DNA of 20,769 nt from JAFGED01 sp964551295 (GTDB lineage Bacteria; Chloroflexota; Anaerolineae; B4-G1): the NCBI GenBank assembly GCA_964551295.1, contig CAZKDJ010000057.1, forward strand, positions 1-20,769. Reading direction: 5' to 3'. Of the stretch, positions 1-7,466 are shown piece by piece. The notes below the pieces were generated by a model. The model worked only from the letters and a program-made list of their open reading frames with translations. It had not been told where the DNA came from and made no database searches. Position numbers and translations under genes: made by a program. Each line of letters starts with the position of its first letter. The stretch's first letter is position 1.

Positions 1-85
1 TTTGTTAAAGTTCAAGCTCAAGCACGGAACGGAATTTATCCAAAGTCCAAACTATAGCAATAGCTATTATTTGAGGAGCACACTT

Positions 86-1384
86 ATGCTAAACCGACTA
101 ATGCAACAGGCCGAGCAGGCCGAAGTGTTCGAGATCGAGAGCGAGGCCACCAAGATCGGCTTCGAGGCCAACCAGATGAAGTCGTTCAACGTGGAAGAGA
201 CCCGCGGCGTGGCCGCGCGCGTGGTGGTCGACGGCCGGCTGGGCTTTGCCGCCTCCAGCGACCTGGACGCCACCGACAAGGTGGTAGCCAACGCGCTGGA
301 ATCGGCCCGCCACGGCGACGCGATCCCCACCCTGCACTTCCCCGCCCCACGGCCCGGCCCGCAGGTGCAGGTCTACGATCCCGCGCTGGCGGCGCTGCCC
401 ACCGAGCGGCTGATTGAGATGGGCCAGGAGATCATCGCCACCGTGCTGGAGGCCGACGCCGACGCGCACGTCAACGTCGATCTGGTGCGCCGGGTGCGCA
501 AGACCGGCGTGCGCAACAGCGCCGGGGCCGAGGTCAGCGTGCAAAAGGCCCCCTTCTCCATCGAGGTGATGGTGGAGCGCGTGCGGGGCGACGATGTGCT
601 CATCATATTCGAGGAGTTTAGCACCGCCGTCAAGGATGAAGGGTATCGCGCCTGTGCTCACAAGATCGCCGAAAAGCTGCGCCTGGCGCGGCGCGCGGCC
701 ACGCTCGCCTCGGCCCGTATGCCCGTGCTCTTCTCTCCCCCCGGCGCGCTGGCGCTGGTGCTGCCCATCCTGGAGGGGCTGAATGGCAAGAACGTCTACC
801 GCGGCATCTCGCCGCTGGCCGACCGGGTCGGCGAGACGCTGTTCGACGGGAAGCTGACGCTGGTGGACGATCCCACGCTGGACGGGCGGCCCGGCAGCGG
901 CTCCCACGACGATGAGGGCGTCCCCCGCCGGCGCCGCGCGCTGATTGAAGGCGGCGCGCTGCGCGGCTTTATCTACGACTTGAAAACCGCCGCCCAGGCC
1001 GGCGTCGAGCCGACCGGCAACGGCGCGCGCAGCCTGTTTGGTCCTCCCGGCCCCTCGTTCTCCAACCTGGTTCTGGAGCCGGGCCAGACGCCGCTGGCCG
1101 AGATCATCGCCGGGATCGACGAGGGGCTGCTGGTGGAGGACGTGCTGGGCCTTGGGCAGGGCAACATCATCGGCGGCGATTTTTCCAACAACCTCAGCCT
1201 GGCCTTCAAGATCGAGGGCGGCCAGATCGCGGGCCGGGTCAAGGACGTCTCCGTCGCCGGGAATGTGTACGAGGATTTGCAGCACGTCGAGGCATTGAGC
1301 CACGAGACGGCCTGGGTGCAAAGCGGCCTGCTCGCGCCCTACGTCCTGCTATCGGAACTGAACGTCATCACCAAGGAAGGATAA
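86..1384 (+). CDS. pmbA: TldE/PmbA-family protein (TldD/TldE protease partner subunit)
   Basis: This is a 432-residue protein of the TldD/PmbA family, close to the usual size of PmbA/TldE (about 450). In characterised bacteria TldD and TldE form a cytoplasmic heterodimeric metalloprotease that degrades unfolded or modified peptides. TldD carries the HExxxH zinc site and TldE lacks it. No HExxxH is visible here, so TldE is the better call. Family-like stretches include an acidic Asp-Asp-Glu-Gly-Val-Pro segment in the middle and a Gly-rich C-terminal part (GNIIGGDFSNN, then GRVKDVSVAGN). An in-frame TTG at base 2 would add 28 residues, but the ATG at 86 has a GAGGAG ribosome binding site just upstream and begins where family similarity begins. 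A tldD gene would be expected just upstream, outside the window. The AllA-like gene follows after 7 bases. Confidence 0.85.
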   Translation: MLNRLMQQAEQAEVFEIESEATKIGFEANQMKSFNVEETRGVAARVVVDGRLGFAASSDLDATDKVVANALESARHGDAIPTLHFPAPRPGPQVQVYDPALAALPTERLIEMGQEIIATVLEADADAHVNVDLVRRVRKTGVRNSAGAEVSVQKAPFSIEVMVERVRGDDVLIIFEEFSTAVKDEGYRACAHKIAEKLRLARRAATLASARMPVLFSPPGALALVLPILEGLNGKNVYRGISPLADRVGETLFDGKLTLVDDPTLDGRPGSGSHDDEGVPRRRRALIEGGALRGFIYDLKTAAQAGVEPTGNGARSLFGPPGPSFSNLVLEPGQTPLAEIIAGIDEGLLVEDVLGLGQGNIIGGDFSNNLSLAFKIEGGQIAGRVKDVSVAGNVYEDLQHVEALSHETAWVQSGLLAPYVLLSELNVITKEG

Positions 1385-1391
1385 AGCCCAG

Positions 1392-1814
1392 ATGAAAACA
1401 CTGCCCATCAAAACCATCAACGCAGAAAGCTTTGGCCGGTACGGGGTCGTGCTGGAGCACGTAGACCAGGAGGAGGGGTACGAACCGCTGGTCATTGCCG
1501 AGTCGCACGGCTGGATCTGGGCCGTGTTGACCTTTAGGCTCAAGTCAATCCCGCGCATCGAGTGCCATCCCACCTCGAAGGAATCCTTCGAGCCGGTGTT
1601 CGGCACGACGATCATCGTCGTCGCCCCACCGGATGACCCCGACGCCGTCGAGGCCTTTTTACTTGACCAGGCGGTGATGCTGCACGAGGGCGTGTGGCAC
1701 GAGGTGATGGCCCTCTCGGACGTGGCCCGGGTCAAGATCACCGAGAACAACGACGTCACGTCAGAGTATCACGAGCTCGGCTTCGAACTGAGCGCGGCGC
1801 TGGTTGGTAGCTGA
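1392..1814 (+). CDS. AllA-like (ureidoglycolate lyase family) cupin protein
   Basis: A 140-residue protein resembling the ureidoglycolate lyase (AllA) family, which folds as a cupin-like beta barrel and in the characterised enzyme splits ureidoglycolate to glyoxylate and urea. Visible similarities are the N-terminal Phe-Gly-x-Tyr-Gly-Val-Val strand, an ECHP segment (His59) followed by a Phe-x-Pro turn, and the signature H-E-G-V-W-H (His98 to His103), which matches the YHRNVWH segment of E. coli AllA. Length is slightly below the roughly 160 residues of E. coli AllA. It starts 7 bases after the TldE stop, with AAGGAAGG upstream, so it is probably cotranscribed. No other allantoin genes are nearby, so the substrate may differ from ureidoglycolate. 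The fold assignment is fairly secure; the exact activity is inference. Confidence 0.7.
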   Translation: MKTLPIKTINAESFGRYGVVLEHVDQEEGYEPLVIAESHGWIWAVLTFRLKSIPRIECHPTSKESFEPVFGTTIIVVAPPDDPDAVEAFLLDQAVMLHEGVWHEVMALSDVARVKITENNDVTSEYHELGFELSAALVGS

Positions 1815-1832
1815 GATAGGGAGGTTGTGACC

Positions 1833-2516
1833 ATGGCCGGTGAAACCATCCTGGTCGTAGACGACGAGGCCAACATCGTCGAGCTGGCGCGCATGTATTT
1901 GGAGCAGGAAGGGTTCCGCGTCGAGGCGGCAGAAGATGGCTCCGAGGCGCTGGAAGCCATCACGCGCCAACCCCCGGCGCTGATGGTGCTCGACCTGATG
2001 CTGCCGGAGGTCGACGGCTGGGAAGTGTGCCGCCGCGTGCGCCAGGGCAACACCGCGCCCGAGCTGCCCATCATCATGCTCACCGCCCGCGACGAGGACG
2101 TGGACAAAATCGTGGGCCTGGAGTTGGGCGCCGACGACTATATGACCAAGCCCTTCAACCCGCGCGAGCTGGTCGCCCGCGTCAAGGCCATCCTGCGCCG
2201 CGCCCAGCCCGCCGCGCGCGCCGAGGCCCCCATCCACGTGGGCGACGTGACCATCGACCCGGCCCGTCGCGAGGCGATCATCGCCGGACAGCCGGTCGAC
2301 CTGCGCCCCAAGGAGTTCGATCTGCTGGCGACGCTGGCCGGGCATCGCGGCATCGCCCTCAGCCGCGAAAAGCTGCTGGAGCTGGTGTGGGGATACGACT
2401 TTTACGGCAAGACGCGCACGGTGGACGTGCACATCGCCCACCTGCGCAAGCGGCTGGCCGAGTCAAACGTCGAGATCGAGACGGTGTTGAGCGTGGGATA
2501 CAAGTTGGTGGTGTGA
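1833..2516 (+). CDS. OmpR/PhoB-type response regulator
   Basis: A 227-residue two-component response regulator that should bind DNA when phosphorylated. The receiver domain covers residues 4-120: acidic pair Asp10-Asp11, phosphoacceptor Asp54 in VLDLMLP, switch Thr84 in MLTA, and Lys106 in the TKPF motif. A winged-helix transcriptional-regulator domain follows from about residue 130 to the end, with the usual LRPKEFDLL and TVDVHIAHLRKRL segments. A GTG lies two codons earlier at 1827, but the GGGAGG at 1819-1824 is correctly spaced only for the ATG at 1833, so that start is chosen. No histidine kinase is encoded in the window, so it is an orphan here and its signal is unknown. Confidence 0.92.
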   Translation: MAGETILVVDDEANIVELARMYLEQEGFRVEAAEDGSEALEAITRQPPALMVLDLMLPEVDGWEVCRRVRQGNTAPELPIIMLTARDEDVDKIVGLELGADDYMTKPFNPRELVARVKAILRRAQPAARAEAPIHVGDVTIDPARREAIIAGQPVDLRPKEFDLLATLAGHRGIALSREKLLELVWGYDFYGKTRTVDVHIAHLRKRLAESNVEIETVLSVGYKLVV

Positions 2517-2535
2517 CTCTGACAGAGATTATGAT
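2505..2535 (+). promoter_or_regulatory. Possible promoter for the amidohydrolase cassette
   Basis: A TATGAT hexamer at 2530-2535 is preceded by TTGGTG at 2505-2510, with a 19-base spacer. It lies at the junction between the response regulator and the cassette and would start transcription about 35 bases before the strong ribosome binding site. The spacer is long and the -35 is poor, so this is a weak candidate. Confidence 0.25.
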
Positions 2536-2577
2536 AGAGTCGGTGCGCAAATCGGCATTCGGGATAAGGAGGTCAAA

Positions 2578-3984
2578 ATGAAACCGGTTATCGATATTCA
2601 CGAGCACGTCTTTCGTGGCAGAGACATTCCGCTGAAAGGATTTCTCCTCTCACGCAAGTATGAATGGTACATCCAGTTTTTGGCCCCCATCCTGTTTCGC
2701 ATCATAGCCAAATGCATCCGGCGAGAACGGTCAGATGAAAAAGGGCTCCTGTGCGGGCTGATGCTGGAACTGGTCTACAAATACATGGGCCAGGGCTACC
2801 ACAGATGGGCCGATATCCTTTCCATAGAGCAGGTCGCTGGCATCGCCTCCAAATTGGTGCAGACCTTTGAAAAAGACGGGATCGACCTGTACGTTCCCCT
2901 GATGATCGACTACGAGTACTGGTTCAAGAGCACCCCAGAGCCCACCATCGCGTCCCAGATCGACGCCGTCTACAGGGACGTCGTGCTGCCCTCCAAAGGC
3001 GAGATCCACCCCTTCGCCCCCTTCGATCCCGCGCGCGAGCTGGCGCACAGAGCGGGGATGCCCGGCCCCAACACCCCCGATGGCGGGCCGCCGGAGAAAT
3101 ACAGCTCTCTGGAGCTGGCAAAGGACGCCATCAGGAACAAGGGCTTTATCGGCATCAAAGTGTACAACACGTTGGGCTACCGGCCGCTTGGCAACGCACA
3201 GGTGGACGACAAAAGACGCCGCATCTTTCGCAGCAACAAGATGGAGCGATATTCAGTGTTCACAGGCGAGCAGTTCGACGAGGTGCTGTCGGAGCTGTAC
3301 GCGTTCTGCGTCCGCGACCAGGTTCCCATCACCGCGCACTGCGTCTCCGATGGCGTCGAGGCCTACCTGGGGGCGAGCTTTGATTTCGGCAGTCCAGCGT
3401 ACTGGCGGGAGGTGCTCGACGGGTTCCCCGACCTGCACGTGAACATGGCCCACTTTGGCTGGGGGCACAACCAGGGCTACGAGGACACGAGACGTTTGCT
3501 GATGCGGTTACGTTTCAAGGGCAAGAAAACCTGGGTCAGAGAGATCTGCGAGATGCTCCGAAAATACAGGTATCTGTTCACCGACGTCGCCCATCACAAC
3601 GTCGTGAGCGAAAGCGACATCGCCAAGTACAAGGCCGCCTACAAGGCCATGTGCGGCGATTTCCCCGGCACATTGCAGAAAAAACTCCTCTTCGGCATCG
3701 ATTGGCACGTCATCACCCGGCTGGACAACTTTGAAAACTTTAAGGACAAATACGTCGAGGTGCTGACGGACGAGGGCCTCTTCACGGATGAGGAGATCGA
3801 GGATTTCCTGGGCGGGAACGCGCTGCACTTCCTGGGATTGCTGCCGCTGGACACGAAACCCGAGGACGGATGGACCAAGAACCGCAAAAGGCTGCAGAGC
3901 TTTTACCAAGACAACGAGATCGAGCCGCCGGCGTGGTTCACGTCCACAGCTTCATCGACCTCACCCGATTCGCGCGCGGAGTGA
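2578..3984 (+). CDS. Metal-dependent amidohydrolase (Amidohydrolase_2 / TIM-barrel hydrolase)
   Basis: A 468-residue hydrolase of the amidohydrolase superfamily. These are TIM-barrel enzymes that use one or two divalent metals to cleave C-N, C-O or C-C bonds. Visible ligand candidates are the N-terminal D-I-H-E-H motif (His8, His10), Lys194 in GIKVY, His254 in ITAHC, His292 in AHFGWGHN and Asp375 in GIDWH. The closing GNALHFLGL segment is typical of the Amidohydrolase_2 group. It is longer than usual (about 300-350), because a helical stretch at about residues 20-100 separates the HxH motif from the next strand. The ribosome binding site is near perfect (AAGGAGG at 2566-2572). The VOC gene follows after 3 bases and the radical SAM gene after that, so the three are probably one unit. 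The substrate is not predictable. Confidence 0.82.
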   Translation: MKPVIDIHEHVFRGRDIPLKGFLLSRKYEWYIQFLAPILFRIIAKCIRRERSDEKGLLCGLMLELVYKYMGQGYHRWADILSIEQVAGIASKLVQTFEKDGIDLYVPLMIDYEYWFKSTPEPTIASQIDAVYRDVVLPSKGEIHPFAPFDPARELAHRAGMPGPNTPDGGPPEKYSSLELAKDAIRNKGFIGIKVYNTLGYRPLGNAQVDDKRRRIFRSNKMERYSVFTGEQFDEVLSELYAFCVRDQVPITAHCVSDGVEAYLGASFDFGSPAYWREVLDGFPDLHVNMAHFGWGHNQGYEDTRRLLMRLRFKGKKTWVREICEMLRKYRYLFTDVAHHNVVSESDIAKYKAAYKAMCGDFPGTLQKKLLFGIDWHVITRLDNFENFKDKYVEVLTDEGLFTDEEIEDFLGGNALHFLGLLPLDTKPEDGWTKNRKRLQSFYQDNEIEPPAWFTSTASSTSPDSRAE

Positions 3985-3987
3985 GCG

Positions 3988-4389
3988 GTGAGGGCCGAGC
4001 ACATCGGCATATGCGTGCCCGCGCCCATCTCGATGGGCAATTGGTACAGGGATCACCTTGGGTTCGAGATTCTGCGCAGTGGAGGAGACGACGCAGAAGG
4101 CGTATGCTTCATCATGGATAGCGCGGGCAAGACCGTGCTGGAGCTCGGCAAACTGGCCAAAGGGCCACCTCTCGACCCTCGCTCTTTCCTACCGCTTCAG
4201 CTTCACATCGCCATTGACTGCGACGATCCCACCGCAGAAGCACAGCGGTTGATGGCCGCTGGAGCCGAACTGATCGGTGAATCACCCCGCAATGCCTACC
4301 CGGGCGAAAAGATCCTGATCCGTGACCCGTGGGGCTTTGCGATCCAGTTGCTGAACAGGCAAACCAAACTCTCACAGGATTCTCGATAG
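3988..4389 (+). CDS. VOC-superfamily (glyoxalase/dioxygenase-like) protein
   Basis: A 133-residue single-domain protein of the vicinal oxygen chelate superfamily, built from two beta-alpha-beta-beta-beta modules. Module 1 starts with E-H-I-G-I (His5) and contains WYRDHLGFEI. Module 2 starts with L-H-I-A-I (His73) and ends with IRDPWGFAIQLL. In metal-binding members the four ligand positions are usually H, E, H or Q, and E. Here they appear to be His5, Glu52, His73 and Gln120, so the last is Gln instead of Glu. The start is a GTG, supported by GGAG at 3978-3981 and only 3 bases after the amidohydrolase stop. The radical SAM gene begins 8 bases after its stop. The role is unknown; it could be an isomerase, lyase, dioxygenase or binding protein acting with its neighbours. 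Confidence 0.75.
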   Translation: MRAEHIGICVPAPISMGNWYRDHLGFEILRSGGDDAEGVCFIMDSAGKTVLELGKLAKGPPLDPRSFLPLQLHIAIDCDDPTAEAQRLMAAGAELIGESPRNAYPGEKILIRDPWGFAIQLLNRQTKLSQDSR

Positions 4390-4397
4390 GATCCGAC

Positions 4398-5438
4398 ATG
4401 GATTTCCCACAATCAATTTCGCTCACCATCACCAACGCCTGCAACCTGCGCTGCCAGATGTGTGGTCAGTGGAGCCAGGAAGGTTACATGCACGATAGGA
4501 AGGAGCACCTGAAACAAGAGTTGACCCTGGCCGACTGGAAGCGGCTGGTGGACGAGGTAGCTGTACACGGCGTCTCTTCCGTCCTTCTGCGCGGCGGAGA
4601 GGTGTTCCTCTTTCCAGACATCGTCGCGCTCTTGGAATACATCAACGCTAAGAACATTTTCATCTCCATCGACACCAATGGGACGCTGCTTAAAAAGTAC
4701 GCTGCAGACATCGTCCGCATCGGCAACATCCACCTCACCATCTCTATCGACGGGCCGGAAGAGATCCACGACCGGGTGCGAGGCGTGGCAGGCTGTTTCA
4801 GCCGGATAAGGGAGAACGTGGCCCTGCTGAACGAGCTTGAGAAAAGCAGCGGGGGGCAGCTCAGCAAATCCATCACGTTTACGATCAGCCCCTACTCCTA
4901 CAGGGGCTTGGGCATCCTGCCCGATGTGGCTCGCAGCCTGTCCGTCAACACCGTCTGCATCGTGCCCTACTACTACTTTCCCGAGCACGTCGGAAAACAG
5001 TACGAACAAGAGATGCGCGATGCCTTTGGCTGCCCCGCCTTCTCCTGGCGTGGATTCCACCACGACGACTCGGGCGTCGACCCTGACGAGTTTCAGGAGC
5101 AATTCAGACAGTACCTGGCCACCCTGGGCGACGTGTACAGCTTTCCCTATATGCCGCTTTCGGAGGGCGAATACCGCACCTGGTTCAGCCACCCCACCAG
5201 CCCCGTCGGCCCCACACACTGCACCAACGTCGAGAAGCTGATCGACATCCAGCCCAACGGAGACGCCAATTTCTGCGTCGACTTTCCCGATTACGTCATC
5301 GGCAACGCGAGGGAAGCGACCATCGAGGAGCTATGGAACGGCGAGCGGGCCACGCGATTTCGCGCATACCGCCGTACAAAGCCCCTGGCCGTGTGCTACC
5401 GCTGTGGGGCCAAGTACATGTCGGAGATAGCGGGGTGA
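4398..5438 (+). CDS. Radical SAM protein with C-terminal SPASM/twitch-like cluster
   Basis: A 346-residue radical SAM enzyme. The [4Fe-4S] cluster motif CX3CX2C is at Cys15, Cys19 and Cys22 (ACNLRCQMC). An RGGEV segment replaces the common GGEP of the SAM-binding strand, and SIDG follows downstream. The C-terminal part carries Cys275, Cys293, Cys333 and Cys336, followed by the end of the protein; these could hold one auxiliary iron-sulfur cluster, as in SPASM or twitch enzymes. Such enzymes modify peptides or small molecules. An in-frame ATG at 4329 lies inside the VOC gene; the ATG at 4398 has AGGA 6 bases upstream and starts directly before the first beta strand, so it is preferred. No small precursor-peptide gene was seen nearby. 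It is the last gene of the cassette and converges with the next gene. Confidence 0.85.
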   Translation: MDFPQSISLTITNACNLRCQMCGQWSQEGYMHDRKEHLKQELTLADWKRLVDEVAVHGVSSVLLRGGEVFLFPDIVALLEYINAKNIFISIDTNGTLLKKYAADIVRIGNIHLTISIDGPEEIHDRVRGVAGCFSRIRENVALLNELEKSSGGQLSKSITFTISPYSYRGLGILPDVARSLSVNTVCIVPYYYFPEHVGKQYEQEMRDAFGCPAFSWRGFHHDDSGVDPDEFQEQFRQYLATLGDVYSFPYMPLSEGEYRTWFSHPTSPVGPTHCTNVEKLIDIQPNGDANFCVDFPDYVIGNAREATIEELWNGERATRFRAYRRTKPLAVCYRCGAKYMSEIAG

Positions 5439-5443
5439 GGCTC

Positions 5444-5459
5444 GGGAGCTTTTACTCCC
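5444..5459. terminator. Short hairpin between convergent genes
   Basis: GGGAG at 5444-5448 can pair with CTCCC at 5455-5459 across a six-base loop, in the 13-base gap between the convergent radical SAM and phosphatase-fold genes and overlapping the latter's stop codon. There is no U-tract, so it is only a weak candidate for a bidirectional transcription end. Confidence 0.25.
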
Positions 5460-6477
5460 CCGCCCGAAACGCCAGCCGCGCGATGACTGGCCGGTGATCG
5501 GAGCCGGCATAGTCCCCCGTCCTGGTGGATAGCGCCACCAACTCTGGCGAGTGGAACACGTAATCGATGCGCCACAGCGCCGGGCCTGCCTCCGGCCAGC
5601 GCGAGTAGGTGAACCCCATTCCCCACCCGCTCTCCCGATGCGCGTCCCGCAGGCGATGGGCCAACGGTGCATACAGATTCTGCTGGTCGGTGGCGTTGAA
5701 ATCGCCGATGACGACCACCGGCCCTTCGATTTCCTCCAACCGGGAGAGCAGCCCGCGGAGGTCAGCGTCGCGTCCCTCATCATCAAGCGCCGTGGGGAGC
5801 CTCTCCCATACCTCGGAAAGCGGCACGCCATACACCGGCGGCGAGCGCGGATGGACGCTGAGCACGGTCACCTCCTGGCCCTCAATATCCAACACGAACT
5901 GCTGTGCCCAAGCGCCTTCCCCTTCGACCCATTGAACTGCCTTGTAGGACAGAATCGGATAGCGGCTCCAAAAGCCACAGCCGGACTCCACCCGGTGGGT
6001 AGGATAACGCTCGGCCAGGCGGGATTCCAGCGACTGGGCCATCGCAGCGCTCAGCTCGCGCAGCCCGAAAAAGTCCGGTTCGTGTGCCGCGATCGAGGCC
6101 GCCAGCGCGTCGACATCCTGATTGCTGTAGAGCACGTTGTGGGTCAGCACGGTGAACGCCGGACCGCCGGTCTGCACGGGCCAACGCGGGAGAAAAAGAT
6201 GACCGTAAGTGGCCGAGAAAAAGACACAGGGGACGAGTGTAACGACCGTCAAGACACGCGACCGGCGCAGCAAATTCACTGGCAGCAACAGGAGCGACGG
6301 GAGGAACAGCCAGGGCAAAACGTAGCCCGCCGCGTCGACGAACCACAGGCGGTTCCCGCCCAGCCAGCGCGCGACAAAGTAGGCCACGATCAGGCCGGTA
6401 TGGAGCAGCACCAGCACGCCAAACACACCGGCGCCCAACCGCCCGAAAAAGCTCGACCGCGCGCTAGAGGTCGCCAT
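5452..6477 (-). CDS. Membrane-anchored endonuclease/exonuclease/phosphatase-family protein
   Basis: A 341-residue protein with three likely N-terminal membrane helices (about residues 14-36, 45-68 and 75-95) followed by an endonuclease/exonuclease/phosphatase domain from about residue 105. Family motifs appear in order: T-H-N-V (Asn114), a metal-ligand Glu141 in GLRELS, SVHPRSP (His209), GDFNAT (Asp259, Asn261), RIDYVF (Asp305) and GSDHRPV (Asp327, His328). All main catalytic positions are present, so it is probably active on a phosphodiester or phosphoester, with the domain likely facing outside. Related proteins include nucleases, sphingomyelinase-like and phosphoinositide phosphatase-like enzymes; the substrate cannot be chosen. 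Its start overlaps the end of the upstream YdjC gene by 14 bases with no clear ribosome binding site, suggesting coupled translation. Confidence 0.82.
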   Translation of the reverse strand: MATSSARSSFFGRLGAGVFGVLVLLHTGLIVAYFVARWLGGNRLWFVDAAGYVLPWLFLPSLLLLPVNLLRRSRVLTVVTLVPCVFFSATYGHLFLPRWPVQTGGPAFTVLTHNVLYSNQDVDALAASIAAHEPDFFGLRELSAAMAQSLESRLAERYPTHRVESGCGFWSRYPILSYKAVQWVEGEGAWAQQFVLDIEGQEVTVLSVHPRSPPVYGVPLSEVWERLPTALDDEGRDADLRGLLSRLEEIEGPVVVIGDFNATDQQNLYAPLAHRLRDAHRESGWGMGFTYSRWPEAGPALWRIDYVFHSPELVALSTRTGDYAGSDHRPVIARLAFRAGE

Positions 6478-7288
6478 AGGTGATCAGCTCGATGCCCAGT
6501 TCCTCGATGCACGCCTTCACCCGTGGATTGAGTAGGGCGCGGCGCTCCTTATCACGCCAGCCCTTGGTGCCGGGATGGATGATCAACTCGGTGCTCCCTT
6601 CGGGCACCACGTCCAGCAGGCCCAAGAGATAATCCGCCGTGCGGTGCTCGTCGGGGGCGAACAGCGAGAAGGAGGATTCAAAGTAGTTGGCGCGCTTGAG
6701 ACCATATTGTGCCACCATCCGTTGGTAGCGTCGCCCTTGCCAGCGGACAAGCCAAGTGGGAAAACCCACCCCAGCAGCCAGCCCCTCCGCCTTGCGATCC
6801 AGTGCATCATCGAACGGCATGCGAACGGGAATGCGCCCATACTCACGGGCCAGCTCCAAAGTGACGCGAAACCAGGGCGAAAAGATGTAGGGATAGTGGC
6901 AGTGCAGGTCGAGGTGGTCGGGCCTACGCCCGGCCTCGGCGACAAACTTTTCGATCTGGGCGCGCCACTCGGCCTCAAGTTGAGCGAGGCGTAGACGACC
7001 ATAACGCCGCAACAGGGCATTGCCATCGCGGAACTGGGCATCGCCATCCACTAGCGAGGGAACACGCTCTGCGGGAAGAATGGGCCGCCCCTCGTTCATC
7101 ACCAGGTGCACGCCCGCCCCCAGGCCGGGGTGCTCGCGCAGGTAGGCGGCCGCCTCCGGCCAGTGCGGCTGGTTGACCAGCGCGGTCGTGCTGGTAACCA
7201 GGCCGGCCTCGTAGAGCGCGATGATGGCGGGCACGCTGCCCTCGGCGTAGCCGAAATCGTCGGCGTTGATGATCAGCCGTTTTGCCAT
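6464..7288 (-). CDS. YdjC/ChbG-family carbohydrate deacetylase
   Basis: A 274-residue protein of the YdjC/ChbG family, metal-dependent deacetylases that act on N-acetylated oligosaccharides such as chitobiose. The N-terminal signature LIINADDFG (Asp10, Asp11) is present, with His61 in GVHLV and the LDLHCHYP motif (His129, His131), matching the family's Asp/His metal site. Length fits the family (about 250-300). An in-frame start at 7357 would add 23 residues unlike the family; the ATG at 7288 is preferred because it directly precedes the conserved strand and has GGGAG upstream, although only two bases separate them. The gene overlaps the start of the membrane phosphatase-fold gene. The presence of a glycosidase in the same strand run fits a polysaccharide role, but the substrate is unproven. 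Confidence 0.85.
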   Translation of the reverse strand: MAKRLIINADDFGYAEGSVPAIIALYEAGLVTSTTALVNQPHWPEAAAYLREHPGLGAGVHLVMNEGRPILPAERVPSLVDGDAQFRDGNALLRRYGRLRLAQLEAEWRAQIEKFVAEAGRRPDHLDLHCHYPYIFSPWFRVTLELAREYGRIPVRMPFDDALDRKAEGLAAGVGFPTWLVRWQGRRYQRMVAQYGLKRANYFESSFSLFAPDEHRTADYLLGLLDVVPEGSTELIIHPGTKGWRDKERRALLNPRVKACIEELGIELITYGDL

Positions 7289-7319
7289 AGCTCCCACCCC
7301 GGCTAAGGATTTGTTAAGA

Positions 7320-7466
7320 AATAACTTCCTGTGTCTTGATCCAGATCGCATAACCATACGACGGTTCTTGCCGTTTCAGGCCTGTAAAAGCGTGTCCTAA
7401 TCATCGTCTGATAGGTCTGCGGTACTTTTCGTCGCGCCGCTGCGGGAAGTTATTCTTTTACAGGCC
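7320..7466. repeat. Two interleaved inverted repeats, possible small mobile-element remnant
   Basis: The gap between the ELW protein stop codon and the YdjC gene contains a perfect 12-base inverted repeat (GGCCTGTAAAAG at 7379-7390 and its complement at 7455-7466) and a perfect 10-base inverted repeat (AATAACTTCC at 7320-7329 and its complement at 7445-7454). The two right-hand arms are adjacent, so the repeats interleave. The 88-base piece bounded by the 12-base arms starts directly after the ELW protein stop codon. No target duplication is obvious. It could be a miniature element, or an RNA structure at the end of the long gene. Confidence 0.5.

Noticed and set aside
1..85. Upstream extension of the TldE gene from the TTG at base 2
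   Set aside because: The extra 28 residues do not resemble the family, and the ribosome binding site fits the ATG at 86. The stretch is more likely a leader with a weak 5-bp hairpin (ATAGC/GCTAT).
98..1321. 407-codon open frame on the minus strand opposite the TldE gene
   Set aside because: Its sequence is low-complexity and Gly/His/Leu-rich, with no recognisable domain. It is the usual GC-driven shadow of a real gene on the other strand.
5551..6483. 310-codon plus-strand frame opposite the membrane phosphatase-fold gene
   Set aside because: The opposite strand has all catalytic motifs of the endonuclease/exonuclease/phosphatase fold, and this frame has none.
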